This document shows positions 28,655 through 37,837 of a stretch of 64,000 nucleotides of DNA, piece by piece. Numbering within the stretch: position 1 is the first letter of the stretch; each line of letters begins with the position of its first letter. The notes under the pieces were generated by a model. That model was not told the DNA's origin. It worked only from the letters and a program-made list of their open reading frames with translations, and did no database searches. The position numbers were made by a program, and so were the translations under genes. The DNA is from Affinundibacterium fentianense (lineage in GTDB: Bacteria; Pseudomonadota; Gammaproteobacteria; Burkholderiales; Burkholderiaceae_D): NCBI RefSeq assembly GCF_018139545.1, contig NZ_JAGSPJ010000001.1, forward strand, positions 1,046,664 through 1,110,663, given 5' to 3'.

Positions 28655-29896
28655 ATGCATACAACAAATCAACACAAGACTTCACTTGGACATCTTCGCG
28701 TCTTAGATTTAACTCGCGTTCTTGCCGGACCGTGGTGTACACAAAATTTAGCTGATCTCGGTGCGGAAGTTATCAAAGTCGAACGACCTGATCAAGGTGA
28801 CGATACAAGATCCTGGGGACCTCCATATTTAAAAAATCAGGACGGCAACGAGACGAGTGAAGCAGCGTATTACTTAGCCGCCAATCGCGGCAAACAAGCC
28901 ATTGCCATCGATATCGCGACGCCAGAAGGTCAAGCACTTATTATTGAGCTCGTGAAACATTCGGACGTCTTGATAGAAAACTTTAAATGCGGTCAATTGA
29001 AAAAATATGGTTTGGACTACGCAACGCTGAGCAAGCTTAAACCTGATTTAATTTACTGCTCCATTACGGGATTTGGGCAAGATGGCCCTTATGCAAACCG
29101 TGCCGGCTACGACTTCATTATTCAAGGCATGGGCGGCCTGATGTCATTGACTGGCGAGCGAGACGGCATGCCAGGTGGTGGCCCACAAAAAGCTGGCATC
29201 GCGATTACTGATCTCATGACTGGCATGTATGCGACGGTCGCGATATTGGCAGCGCTAACCCACAGAGATCGTACTGGAGAAGGCCAATATATCGATTTGG
29301 CACTACTTGACGTACAAGTCGCCATGCTTGCCAACATGGGTTCAAATTACTTAACTAGCCAATCCTCACCACAGCGATGGGGCAACGCCCATCCGAATAT
29401 CGTTCCCTACCAAACCTTTCCAACTGCTGATGGCCATATCATCATTGCTGCGGGCAACGATATGCAATACAAGAAATTTGTTACGATTGGCGAGCGTCAT
29501 GACTTGGCGAACGATCCACGCTTTGCAACTAACCCCCTTCGAGTTCAACATCGAGAAATATTAGTGCCGTTACTCGAGGTCATGTGTAAAACGAAGACAA
29601 AACAAGCTTGGATTAGCGCACTTGAAGCCGCCGGCGTACCTTGCGGCCCAATCAACAATCTCGACGAAGTCTTTCGCGATCCGCAAGTTATCGCAAGGGA
29701 AATGCAAATTCAACTTGATCATCCCATTGCGGGGTCGGTGCCACTGGTCGCAAGTCCACTGCGCCTCTCTAAGACGCCTGTTCAATATCATCAAGCGCCC
29801 CCCACCTTGGGTCAACATACGCAAGCTTGCTTGCGCAACATTCTCAACCTCAGCGATGAAGAAATTCATGCGTTGCAGACCAAACGTATTATCTAA
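28655..29896 (+). CDS. CaiB/BaiF family CoA transferase
   Basis: A 413-residue class III CoA transferase. It moves CoA between carboxylic acids by way of a covalent aspartyl intermediate. The N-terminal LGHLRVLDLTRVLAGPWCTQ and DLGAEVIKVERPDQGDDTR are family hallmarks. The catalytic Asp is expected in GIAITDLMTGMYA (about residue 187). The acid substrate cannot be named from sequence; glutarate, succinate and similar acids are used by close-looking members. It is a single gene, divergent from the GDPD gene. Confidence 0.92.
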   Translation: MHTTNQHKTSLGHLRVLDLTRVLAGPWCTQNLADLGAEVIKVERPDQGDDTRSWGPPYLKNQDGNETSEAAYYLAANRGKQAIAIDIATPEGQALIIELVKHSDVLIENFKCGQLKKYGLDYATLSKLKPDLIYCSITGFGQDGPYANRAGYDFIIQGMGGLMSLTGERDGMPGGGPQKAGIAITDLMTGMYATVAILAALTHRDRTGEGQYIDLALLDVQVAMLANMGSNYLTSQSSPQRWGNAHPNIVPYQTFPTADGHIIIAAGNDMQYKKFVTIGERHDLANDPRFATNPLRVQHREILVPLLEVMCKTKTKQAWISALEAAGVPCGPINNLDEVFRDPQVIAREMQIQLDHPIAGSVPLVASPLRLSKTPVQYHQAPPTLGQHTQACLRNILNLSDEEIHALQTKRII

Positions 29897-30074
29897 CGCA
29901 CCGGGTCGTCTTATTAGGCGCTACTCCGCAAAACGACCTGTGAATTGCTCCTCAACGGCAGTCAACTACGTCTATGTATGACACGTTATTGTCATGCGCC
30001 CGCGTATTTTTGCGATGCATCGTGCAATGCAGATCAAGGGTGAAGAATTTCTACATTTCAATACTGGAATTATT

Positions 30075-30698
30075 ATGCGTAAATTTGCCCTCATCGCCAT
30101 AGCGCTTATCATGACCCAATTGACCGGTTGCGTCGTCCACCGCTACCGAAGCGAACCTGTGCGAGACTACGGTACCTACAACAGTCAATATTCAAACCAG
30201 TACCCAAATCAATATAGCAACCAATACGCCGATCAATATGCAAGTCAATCGAATTATCAACACGATACTTATTCGAGCGCTTACCAACAAAGACCGAGCG
30301 ACGTTGCCCAAATTATCAGTATCCGTCAAATCGGTGAGACGCGTGAATCAAGCGGTGGTGGCGCGGTTGTGGGTGCGATTCTAGGCGGGATTATTGGCAA
30401 TCAGATCGGCCGGGACGATGGTCATTCTTCCTATCGTGGTCGCGGCCATGCATATCGCCGCGGTGGATCCGATAATGATGGAGCACGCGCAGTAGCGACT
30501 CTAGGCGGTGCGATTCTTGGCGGCGTAATCGGAAATGAAATCGACCGTGGCAATTCTGAACAAAGAAGCTTTACCGAAATTACCGTAAGAATGGCAAATG
30601 GCCAAGCACAAGCAATTTTGATGGCCTCGCCAGGTCAATTCCGGGTTGGTGACCGTGTAAGAGTTGGTTACCAAGGAGGAAAATGGATGATCTTCTAA
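30075..30698 (+). CDS. Glycine-zipper 2TM lipoprotein
   Basis: A 207-residue protein with a lipoprotein signal (LTGC, lipidated Cys at residue 19). A Tyr/Gln/Asn/Ser-rich, low-complexity stretch follows (residues 30-75, repeats of NQY). Two glycine zippers, GGGAVVGAILGGIIGNQIG and TLGGAILGGVIGNEIDRG, make a membrane-inserting hairpin pair, and the tail is a small beta domain. This matches the 17-kDa-antigen / SlyB-like class of outer-membrane lipoproteins. The frame extends to 29994 but the ATG at 30075 starts the signal peptide. A bidirectional terminator follows. Confidence 0.85.
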   Translation: MRKFALIAIALIMTQLTGCVVHRYRSEPVRDYGTYNSQYSNQYPNQYSNQYADQYASQSNYQHDTYSSAYQQRPSDVAQIISIRQIGETRESSGGGAVVGAILGGIIGNQIGRDDGHSSYRGRGHAYRRGGSDNDGARAVATLGGAILGGVIGNEIDRGNSEQRSFTEITVRMANGQAQAILMASPGQFRVGDRVRVGYQGGKWMIF

Positions 30699-30718
30699 AA
30701 TAGCTAGCAATAAAAAAA

Positions 30719-30754
30719 GCAGCGTGTGAAGTTATTCCACGCTGCTTTTTTTTA
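30719..30754. terminator. Bidirectional terminator between the lipoprotein and M16 peptidase genes
   Basis: AGCAGCGTG and CACGCTGCT pair in a 9-bp stem with seven A before and eight T after. Confidence 0.9.
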
Positions 30755-30828
30755 TTCAAAACAAATACCATTTTTGTTGGAAAGGCAACCTCCTTTGACA
30801 AACGCCGCCTAATCCAACCGACTTGCCT

Positions 30829-33612
30829 CTATTTTGCAGCCGCTTTTTTTGCTGCGCCGGCGAAATCTCCAGCATAGTAATGTGCGATTTGTTCAGGCTT
30901 CACAAATTGACGAATCGCGGCATTCACTTGATCTAAAGTCAAAGCAGCAATTTTTGCGTCAAGTTCAGCATCAAAAGCCATACTTCTTCCCAAATACAAT
31001 TGATTGCGTAAAGCACCCGCTAACGCAGGATCTTGCGCGCGACGCAATGCATAGGTTTGTGCCAAAGCTTGTTTTGCATCCGCCAATTCAGCCGCTGTGA
31101 TGCCGTCTTTCACAAATACAGCCAATTCTTCCTTGATCGCGTTTTGCAAACGTTCTAAATTTTGCGGTGCGAACATAGCAGAAATCGCAAACGTTGCAGT
31201 CTTATCTAATGCGGGTACGGATACAAAACTACCGACACCATAGCTAATCCCTTCTTTCTGGCGAATACGGCCAAACAAACGCGATTTAATGCCGCCACCC
31301 AACACATTATCGGCGACTAACAGTGCTGGATATTCCGGCGCACGGTCATTCAATTCAAATGGCAATTCAGCCATATAAATCGCATTCGCTTTATCAGGTG
31401 TTTCCAATTTTACAGACGCGCTTTCCGCGGGAATTGCCAGAGTTGGAATACGGGTAAATGGACTAGCGCTTTTCCAATCGCCAATGACGGTTGCCAATTT
31501 TGCTTTCACGCTTGCGACATCGAAGTCACCGACCAAACTCAATTCAGCATTACTTGCACCGTAGAAGTTTTTGTAGAAATCTTTGACAGCATCCAATTTC
31601 GTTGCGCTGTACTCCGCGATACTTTCATCGATTGTCGAAGAGTAACGAATATCGCCTTTCTTGTAAGGAGCATTTTTCTTCGCTTTCATCGCCTCAGAAA
31701 CGACTGATTGCGGCTCACTACGTGCACTTTCCAACGCAGAAAGATTTTCCTTGATCAAGAGCTCAAATTCGTTGGTTGCAAAGCTTGGCGCACGCAAAAC
31801 TTCGCGCAACACATCCAACAATGCTGGTAAATTTGCGCGGACAGTATCGAAACTCACCGTCACGTTTTGTCCAGACCCAGATACATTCAATTTTGCTTTC
31901 AACTCACCTAATTTGGTGTCTAACTCTGCGCGTGTGAACTGGCTAGACCCGCGCATCAACATATCCGCTGCGAGATCGGCTGGCACTTTTTGGCCAAACA
32001 ATGAAGTTTCATTTCCTAAATGTAGGCTGAGACGACCACTCACAGTTTCACCACGAGTCTTTTTACTCAACAATGCCACTTTCGCGCCATTTGCCAAGTT
32101 GAATTTTTCCGTCCGTTTATCAATATTTGCTGGTGTTGCGTCAAACGTCTCACCCGCTGCCACTTTCGCACGTCCTTTGTAGCCATCCACCAATTTTGCA
32201 ACATCTGGGACATCAGGAATTTCAGCGCGGTCAGGTGCAGCGACTGGAATGAACTGGCCAAAACTACGATTGTCGGCTTTAAAGTAATTCTTCGCGACGC
32301 GATTAATATCCGCCAAGCTCAAAGCTTCAACGCGGTCACGTTGTAAGAAAAATAAACGCCAGTCACCTAATGCTATCGATTCAGACATACTCACGCACAA
32401 ACGTTGCGGATCGTTGATCGTTTTCTCCAATTCATTCAGAAGATTCGTTTTTGCGCGCTTCAACTCGGCTTCGGTCACTGGATTCGCACTTAAACCTTCG
32501 ACTGTTTCGATCAAAGTCTTTTTGGCTGTATCAACGCTTTGGTCCTTGCTCAACATGGTTAAATACATTGAGTAACCTGGTTCGGCCAATTGAAAAACGA
32601 TGTTTCCCACACCAACCGCTTGTTTCGTTTCAACCAACTGTTTATGCAAACGCCCATTTGGTGCTGAACCTAAAATATCACCCAACGCTGCCAACGCGGC
32701 CGCATCTGCGTGACTGCCTGGCGCCGTTGGATATAGCACTGCGGCCATTTGTTGATCTGTTACGCGACGTACAGTCACTTCACGAACGCCGTCCCGTGCT
32801 TGCTCACGAGTCCAAGTTTTTTCTAATTGGCGGGTCGGTTTAGCGATCACACCAAAGGTCTTTTCGATATATGCCAAGGTTTTTTCAGTATCGAATTTAC
32901 CCGCGACCATCAATACAGCATTGTCAGGTTGATAGAATTTACGATAAAAACCTTGCAGATTCTCGATCTTGACACCTTCAACGTCGGCACGTGCGCCGAT
33001 GGTATTGTTGCCGTAGTTGTGCCAGTCAAATGACACTGCGGCTAGTTGCTTCCACAAAACACGGAAAGGATTATTTTCGCCAATTTCCATCTCATTACGG
33101 ACAACCGAGAATTCCGTGTCGAGGTCACTTCGAGCGATTTTGGAATTGATCATACGATCTGCTTCCATGCTCAGCGCCCATTGCAAATTATCTTCGCTTG
33201 CTGGAAAAGTCTCATAGTAGTTGGTACGATCATAGAAAGTCGTGCCATTGAATTGCATGCCACGCTTACTCAATTGATCCATCAAATTGCCACTTGTCTT
33301 TGTCCCTTTGAACAACAAATGCTCCAATAAGTGCGCCATCCCAGTTTCGCCGTAACTCTCATGGCGTGAACCAACCAAATAGGTCACGTTGACTGTTGTC
33401 GTCGGTTTGGATGCATCCGGTGCTAACAACACACGCATACCATTCGCCAGACGATATTCAGTAATTCCTTCAACTGATGTGTAATTCACGGCAGGCGACA
33501 CTTTCGCAGTTGCTTTTGTCGCTACCTTGGCATCCGCAGCAGACACCGACAATGGTGCATTCAAAGCCCCAAAAGCGAGAGCAAGGGTTAGGCAAATTGG
33601 TTTTAATTTCAT
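30829..33612 (-). CDS. M16 family (pitrilysin-like) zinc metallopeptidase, exported
   Basis: A 927-residue periplasmic peptidase with a signal peptide (cleavage near VSAADA). The inverted zinc motif HxxEH is complete: His94, Glu97, His98 in HLLEHLLFKGT, with a downstream Glu ligand expected in the NEMEIGENN region. A second, inactive M16 half follows (from about residue 480), so it is a full two-repeat protein. The start at 33612 has GGGA upstream. It is divergent from an S9 peptidase gene, which suggests a peptide-degrading pair in the periplasm. Confidence 0.92.
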   Translation of the reverse strand: MKLKPICLTLALAFGALNAPLSVSAADAKVATKATAKVSPAVNYTSVEGITEYRLANGMRVLLAPDASKPTTTVNVTYLVGSRHESYGETGMAHLLEHLLFKGTKTSGNLMDQLSKRGMQFNGTTFYDRTNYYETFPASEDNLQWALSMEADRMINSKIARSDLDTEFSVVRNEMEIGENNPFRVLWKQLAAVSFDWHNYGNNTIGARADVEGVKIENLQGFYRKFYQPDNAVLMVAGKFDTEKTLAYIEKTFGVIAKPTRQLEKTWTREQARDGVREVTVRRVTDQQMAAVLYPTAPGSHADAAALAALGDILGSAPNGRLHKQLVETKQAVGVGNIVFQLAEPGYSMYLTMLSKDQSVDTAKKTLIETVEGLSANPVTEAELKRAKTNLLNELEKTINDPQRLCVSMSESIALGDWRLFFLQRDRVEALSLADINRVAKNYFKADNRSFGQFIPVAAPDRAEIPDVPDVAKLVDGYKGRAKVAAGETFDATPANIDKRTEKFNLANGAKVALLSKKTRGETVSGRLSLHLGNETSLFGQKVPADLAADMLMRGSSQFTRAELDTKLGELKAKLNVSGSGQNVTVSFDTVRANLPALLDVLREVLRAPSFATNEFELLIKENLSALESARSEPQSVVSEAMKAKKNAPYKKGDIRYSSTIDESIAEYSATKLDAVKDFYKNFYGASNAELSLVGDFDVASVKAKLATVIGDWKSASPFTRIPTLAIPAESASVKLETPDKANAIYMAELPFELNDRAPEYPALLVADNVLGGGIKSRLFGRIRQKEGISYGVGSFVSVPALDKTATFAISAMFAPQNLERLQNAIKEELAVFVKDGITAAELADAKQALAQTYALRRAQDPALAGALRNQLYLGRSMAFDAELDAKIAALTLDQVNAAIRQFVKPEQIAHYYAGDFAGAAKKAAAK

Positions 33613-33850
33613 GTGATATCCCATCAATGATTAAGGTCGTGGTGCAGGAAATGCTGTGATATTCAGTCCCGCCAGTGCTACAAGTATTTCTTATCGTTAA
33701 TTCAACAAAAACGAAGTCAGCAGCATAACAAATTTGACTTGTTTTGCGTTGGCTTTCTGATGAAATTCCCATTAAACCGGACGAAAGTTCGAATTGGTGA
33801 CTCGAAATTAGCTCGCTAATCGAACTAAGCAAATCGAGTCGATGAATTTT

Positions 33851-33890
33851 CTTTCCATTACTTTCTATTACTTTCTATTACTTTCTATTA
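33851..33890. repeat. Four tandem copies of a 10-bp unit (CTTTCTATTA)
   Basis: The unit CTTTCTATTA occurs three times perfectly, preceded by one copy with a single change (CTTTCCATTA). It lies in the 499-bp spacer between the divergent M16 and S9 peptidase genes, about 220 bp before the S9 start. The rest of that spacer shows nothing else recognisable beyond presumed promoters. Confidence 0.9.
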
Positions 33891-34111
33891 AGCAATGCGG
33901 CTGCTCTTTATTATCCCTCTCCGTATCTACCAGTATCCACCATGTAATGACTTAACGACTTCAAACCATTAACTTTATGGCAAAATCTAGATCGTTTTTC
34001 GCTGAGATATTGATGAAAACGCCGTCGGACAAAGTGTGTGTAGAGCTAAAATGTGATGTTTTGCCGAATTCTATCGGCACCGACACAATCCCCCCCAGAA
34101 AAGGAGAAAAG

Positions 34112-36196
34112 ATGAAAATAAGAAAGATGGTATTCAGTACGGTGACTATGGCAATTGCCGGCCTTGGTATGAGCGCCCAAGCCTTCGCAGATGGACGTGG
34201 CTTCACCGTCGAAGATATGGTGAAAATGGAGCGTGTCGTCAGCCCCGTTGTTTCCCCTGACGGAAAGTTAGTCGTGTACGCGCAACGTAGCACGGATGTG
34301 GAAAAGAATCGCAGCCGATGGGATCTGTGGCAAATCGATCTCACCGATGCACAAGCCGTCCCGAGAAAACTCACTAACCTTGGTAGCAACAATGATGGCA
34401 ACAATTCTGGTCCTCAATGGTCAGCAAAAGGTGACGCCATCTATTTTGTGTCAAGTCGTTCGGGTAGCGGTCAAGTTTGGCGTCTTCCCATCGCTGGCGG
34501 TGCGGCTCAAAAAGTCACGGACTTCCCCATTGATGTCGAAAGTTTCAAAGTTTCACCAAGGGAAAATCGTATTGCAATCGCGATGGAAGTATTCCGCGAC
34601 TGCGCCGATCTAAGCTGCACCAAAAATCGTTTAGAAGATAAAGCAAAGGTAAAAGCTTCCGGTCGCCTCCATGACAAACTGTTCATCCGTCATTGGGACA
34701 CTTGGGCGGACGGTCGCCGTAATGTTTTATTTTCCTCGGCTTTAGATGCCAATCATATTGCCAGTTCACAGGCCGTCAGTTTATCCGGTGGCTTGGAGGC
34801 TGACGTTCATTCTAAACCCGATGGTGACCAAGAAGATTACACGTTCACACCGGATGGCAATCAAATCGTTTTTTCTGCACGTATTGCGGGCAAAACCGAG
34901 GCTTGGTCAACCAATTTTGATTTATTCAAGGTACCCGCGACTGGCGGTTCTGCGCCTCAAAATCTCACTGCCGAAAACCCTGCTTGGGACGCGAAACCAA
35001 GCTTCTCTCCCGATGGAAATACCCTCGCTTACTTGGCGATGAAGCGACCTGGCTTTGAGGCAGATCGCTTTCAAATTATGTTAATGGATGTCAAAACAGG
35101 TAAGAAACGTCCACTTGCTGAAAATTGGGATCGCTCTGCCACGAATCTAAATTGGTCAGCCGATGGTCAATCACTTTTTACGACTGCATTCGATCTAGGT
35201 CAGCTACGATTATTTAAGATTGATATCGCATCTGGCAAAGTAAGTGCCCTCAGCGATCAAGGTTCGGTTGCGGGCTACGACATACAAGGTAACAGTGCCG
35301 TCATTGCCAAAGCCGATTTGCGCTCGGCTGTCCAGCTATTCCACTCTGATCTCAACAAAGCCAATTGGCGGCAAATTACCTCCGTCAATCAACAAGCCCT
35401 TGCCAATGTCCGTTTCGGTGACTTCGAGCAGTTTAGTTATGCGGGGGCAAAAGGTGAAAAAGTGTATGGCTATGTGATGAAACCTTGGAACGCGGAGGCA
35501 GGTAAAAAATATCCAGTTGCATTCATCGTCCATGGTGGGCCACAGGGAAGCTTTGCGAATAACTGGAGTTATCGCTGGAATCCGCAAACTTACGCGGGCG
35601 CTGGCTACGCTGTCGTATTTATCGACTTCCACGGCTCTCTCGGCTATGGACAAGCTTTTACCGACTCGATCAGTCAAGACTGGGGCGGCAAGCCACTCGT
35701 CGATCTGAAACTAGGAATGGCTGCAGCAGCGAAACAATTTCCATGGCTAGATAGCAGTAAAGCTTGTGCACTCGGTGCATCCTACGGTGGCTTTATGATG
35801 AACTGGATCGCAGGAAATTGGAGCGATGGATTTAAATGTATCGTCAACCACGCTGGGATTTTTGATAGCCGATCTATGTATTACACCACAGAAGAACTTT
35901 GGTTTACCGAATGGGAAAATGGTGGTCCGTATTTCAAAGTGCCAGCTAAGCATGAAAAATTCAATCCTTCCGCGCATGTGACGAAATGGAAGACTCCAAT
36001 GTTGGTCACACAAGGTGAACTCGATTTCCGCGTACCCAGTGCACAATCGTTTGGCGCCTTTACTGCCTTACAGCGTCAAGGTATCGACAGCCAATTATTG
36101 ACCTTTCCGGATGAAAATCACCACATCTTAAAACCTGCCAATTCGATCCTATGGCATAACACTGTCTTAAATTGGATGAACAAACATTTGAAATAA
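34112..36196 (+). CDS. S9 family serine peptidase (acylaminoacyl / dipeptidyl peptidase type), exported
   Basis: A 694-residue secreted peptidase. A signal peptide (cleavage after AQAFA) precedes a WD40-like beta-propeller with repeated SPDG/SADG strands and a C-terminal alpha/beta hydrolase domain. The nucleophile is Ser557 in GASYGGFMMNW. The catalytic His is His670 in DENHHIL, and the Asp is expected in GELDFRVP. The ATG at 34112 follows an ideal AAGGAG; the longer open frame to 33977 is not used. A terminator follows at 36229-36266. Confidence 0.93.
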   Translation: MKIRKMVFSTVTMAIAGLGMSAQAFADGRGFTVEDMVKMERVVSPVVSPDGKLVVYAQRSTDVEKNRSRWDLWQIDLTDAQAVPRKLTNLGSNNDGNNSGPQWSAKGDAIYFVSSRSGSGQVWRLPIAGGAAQKVTDFPIDVESFKVSPRENRIAIAMEVFRDCADLSCTKNRLEDKAKVKASGRLHDKLFIRHWDTWADGRRNVLFSSALDANHIASSQAVSLSGGLEADVHSKPDGDQEDYTFTPDGNQIVFSARIAGKTEAWSTNFDLFKVPATGGSAPQNLTAENPAWDAKPSFSPDGNTLAYLAMKRPGFEADRFQIMLMDVKTGKKRPLAENWDRSATNLNWSADGQSLFTTAFDLGQLRLFKIDIASGKVSALSDQGSVAGYDIQGNSAVIAKADLRSAVQLFHSDLNKANWRQITSVNQQALANVRFGDFEQFSYAGAKGEKVYGYVMKPWNAEAGKKYPVAFIVHGGPQGSFANNWSYRWNPQTYAGAGYAVVFIDFHGSLGYGQAFTDSISQDWGGKPLVDLKLGMAAAAKQFPWLDSSKACALGASYGGFMMNWIAGNWSDGFKCIVNHAGIFDSRSMYYTTEELWFTEWENGGPYFKVPAKHEKFNPSAHVTKWKTPMLVTQGELDFRVPSAQSFGAFTALQRQGIDSQLLTFPDENHHILKPANSILWHNTVLNWMNKHLK

Positions 36197-36228
36197 ATTT
36201 CAGGCAAGTTCATTAAAGGCGAGTGAAA

Positions 36229-36266
36229 TAAAAAAGGGAGTGCAGCTTGAATGCACTCCTTTTTTT
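36229..36266. terminator. Bidirectional terminator after the S9 peptidase gene
   Basis: GGAGTGCA (36237-36244) and TGCACTCC (36252-36259) pair in a perfect 8-bp stem, with A-rich sequence before and seven T after. Confidence 0.88.
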
Positions 36267-36375
36267 ACATGGATCCATCACGATGTTCCAAGCCGCTAGA
36301 AAATAGTCGCTTAGTGGTCGCCTAGTAGTCGCTAAGCGTTAGTCAATAAACGATAGTCGCGATGAAAAAAAAACA

Positions 36376-37797
36376 TCAAGTCAAATGCATATCAGTTGCC
36401 GCGATACCGATTAAGCTAATTGCGACTTGGGTATCAGTTGGTGTCACTGCTGCTGCAATTTTCATCCCTTGCGTAATGGCCTGATCTGACGAGGCGTAAC
36501 CCAATCCCCAATCAATCGCAAAGGTTTTAGCAACCGCAATCTTATTGTCGAGCAAGTCCGCAACCCAACCCCAAGTCGTATTCCCTTTAAAACCATGTGC
36601 TGCGTCTAGTATGGTTGAAACCAGACTTCCCCGATTCGCCTTGCCACTCGATAACTCGCCGTTCCAATAGCTCAATCCATCTGCATCAGCCCCATCGCTA
36701 CGCCCCAATACATTTCGGTAAATCACATTAATGAAATCGGTATTACTCATGGTGGCAGAAAAACCTGTGTAGTCAGAAAATTGCACACCCGCATTATAAA
36801 AAGTCTCGGCGATCGTATTGAGCTTTTGCCCATTGAGCATTTCACTAGTCCAATAAGCCAAGCCATCAGCGTCTGGAACACGATTAAAAAAGGCCACATA
36901 CAGCTCAATTAAGCGTTGCACATCTGCCGCTGGCGCTGATTTTGTCAACGCTTGAATTTGCAAATTCACCGTCATATCACTAAATTGCAGGTTCTCGATA
37001 CTATTTAGCGTGTCGGTCGCAATGCTGCCAGATTTCGACACGACAGTGAGCGTGTCGCCGACCCGACTCAGCTTAAATCCATTCAATTTTTCCGCATAAA
37101 CGACGGTATCATTCCCAGCATTCCCGGAAATCGTGTCACTCCCGACACTACTCGTTAAGACATCGTTACCTGAGGTTCCATTAATGAATTCACCGATCGC
37201 TGTTTTAAAGCTATAGCTCGTGAGTGCGCTCGATGCATTGCCACTGCTATCTTTAAAAAGCCCCGCCGACATTTGGAGAACATAATTCTTCCCATACTGC
37301 AGATTCACCGTTGGGTTCACCGTCAAAACATTCGATGCAATACTTAGCTGCGCGCTGGTTTGAACATCAAAAGTTTCAACGACAACGCCCTCGCTCGTTT
37401 TCAGCTGTATCGTTCCCGCCCCCTTCACGATCGGCTCGTTAAAAGTCAATACGAGATCTCGATTGACTGCCACATTACTTGCCTGGTCGACAGGGCTAAA
37501 CGTGATCACCGATGGGCCTATGGTATCCGCAAAATAGGTCGTCAAATCGATAATGTCACGGCCATTATTGAACGCTAAGCGTTCTACATTGATCAGGGTT
37601 GCATGAAATTGTGAGCTAGCGCCTGACACTGTATCGACCTGAATCGTGCCGTCGGCGTTCTTGCTAATCTGGTACTCACGTCGCAATGATGTGCCCAAAT
37701 TCAAGGTATCGATTCCACCCAAGCCGTCAATCACGAATGTTCCAGGATTCACCACTAACCACGAGTCGTCCTTGTCTGTGCCTTTGATGGTTGCCAT
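36376..37797 (-). CDS. RTX-type secreted protein with Ig-like and DUF4214 domains
   Basis: A 473-residue acidic protein without a signal peptide. In order it has an N-terminal Gly/Asp turn region (GTDKDD, IDGLGGIDTL), an Ig-like SbsA-type domain (residues 92-197, DTIGPSVITFSPVDQASNVAV...), an RTX-like calcium-binding stretch (NGTSGNDVLTSSVGSDTISG, then NAGNDTVVY) and two DUF4214-type segments (VAFFNRVPDADGLAYW and VLGRSDGADADGLSYW). Such proteins are usually exported by type I secretion with a C-terminal signal. No T1SS genes are in the window. Its start is 40 bp after apbE with GGAAGGAAG upstream, so it may be the last gene of the DUF4266-DUF3570-apbE operon. Confidence 0.82.
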   Translation of the reverse strand: MATIKGTDKDDSWLVVNPGTFVIDGLGGIDTLNLGTSLRREYQISKNADGTIQVDTVSGASSQFHATLINVERLAFNNGRDIIDLTTYFADTIGPSVITFSPVDQASNVAVNRDLVLTFNEPIVKGAGTIQLKTSEGVVVETFDVQTSAQLSIASNVLTVNPTVNLQYGKNYVLQMSAGLFKDSSGNASSALTSYSFKTAIGEFINGTSGNDVLTSSVGSDTISGNAGNDTVVYAEKLNGFKLSRVGDTLTVVSKSGSIATDTLNSIENLQFSDMTVNLQIQALTKSAPAADVQRLIELYVAFFNRVPDADGLAYWTSEMLNGQKLNTIAETFYNAGVQFSDYTGFSATMSNTDFINVIYRNVLGRSDGADADGLSYWNGELSSGKANRGSLVSTILDAAHGFKGNTTWGWVADLLDNKIAVAKTFAIDWGLGYASSDQAITQGMKIAAAVTPTDTQVAISLIGIAATDMHLT

Positions 37798-37837
37798 ATT
37801 GCTTCCTTCCTTGTGTTTAACCGTACGCGACCTAAAT

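Noticed and set aside
33851-33890. Tandem repeats considered as a CRISPR array
   Set aside because: Units are 10 bp with no spacers, so it is a simple tandem repeat.
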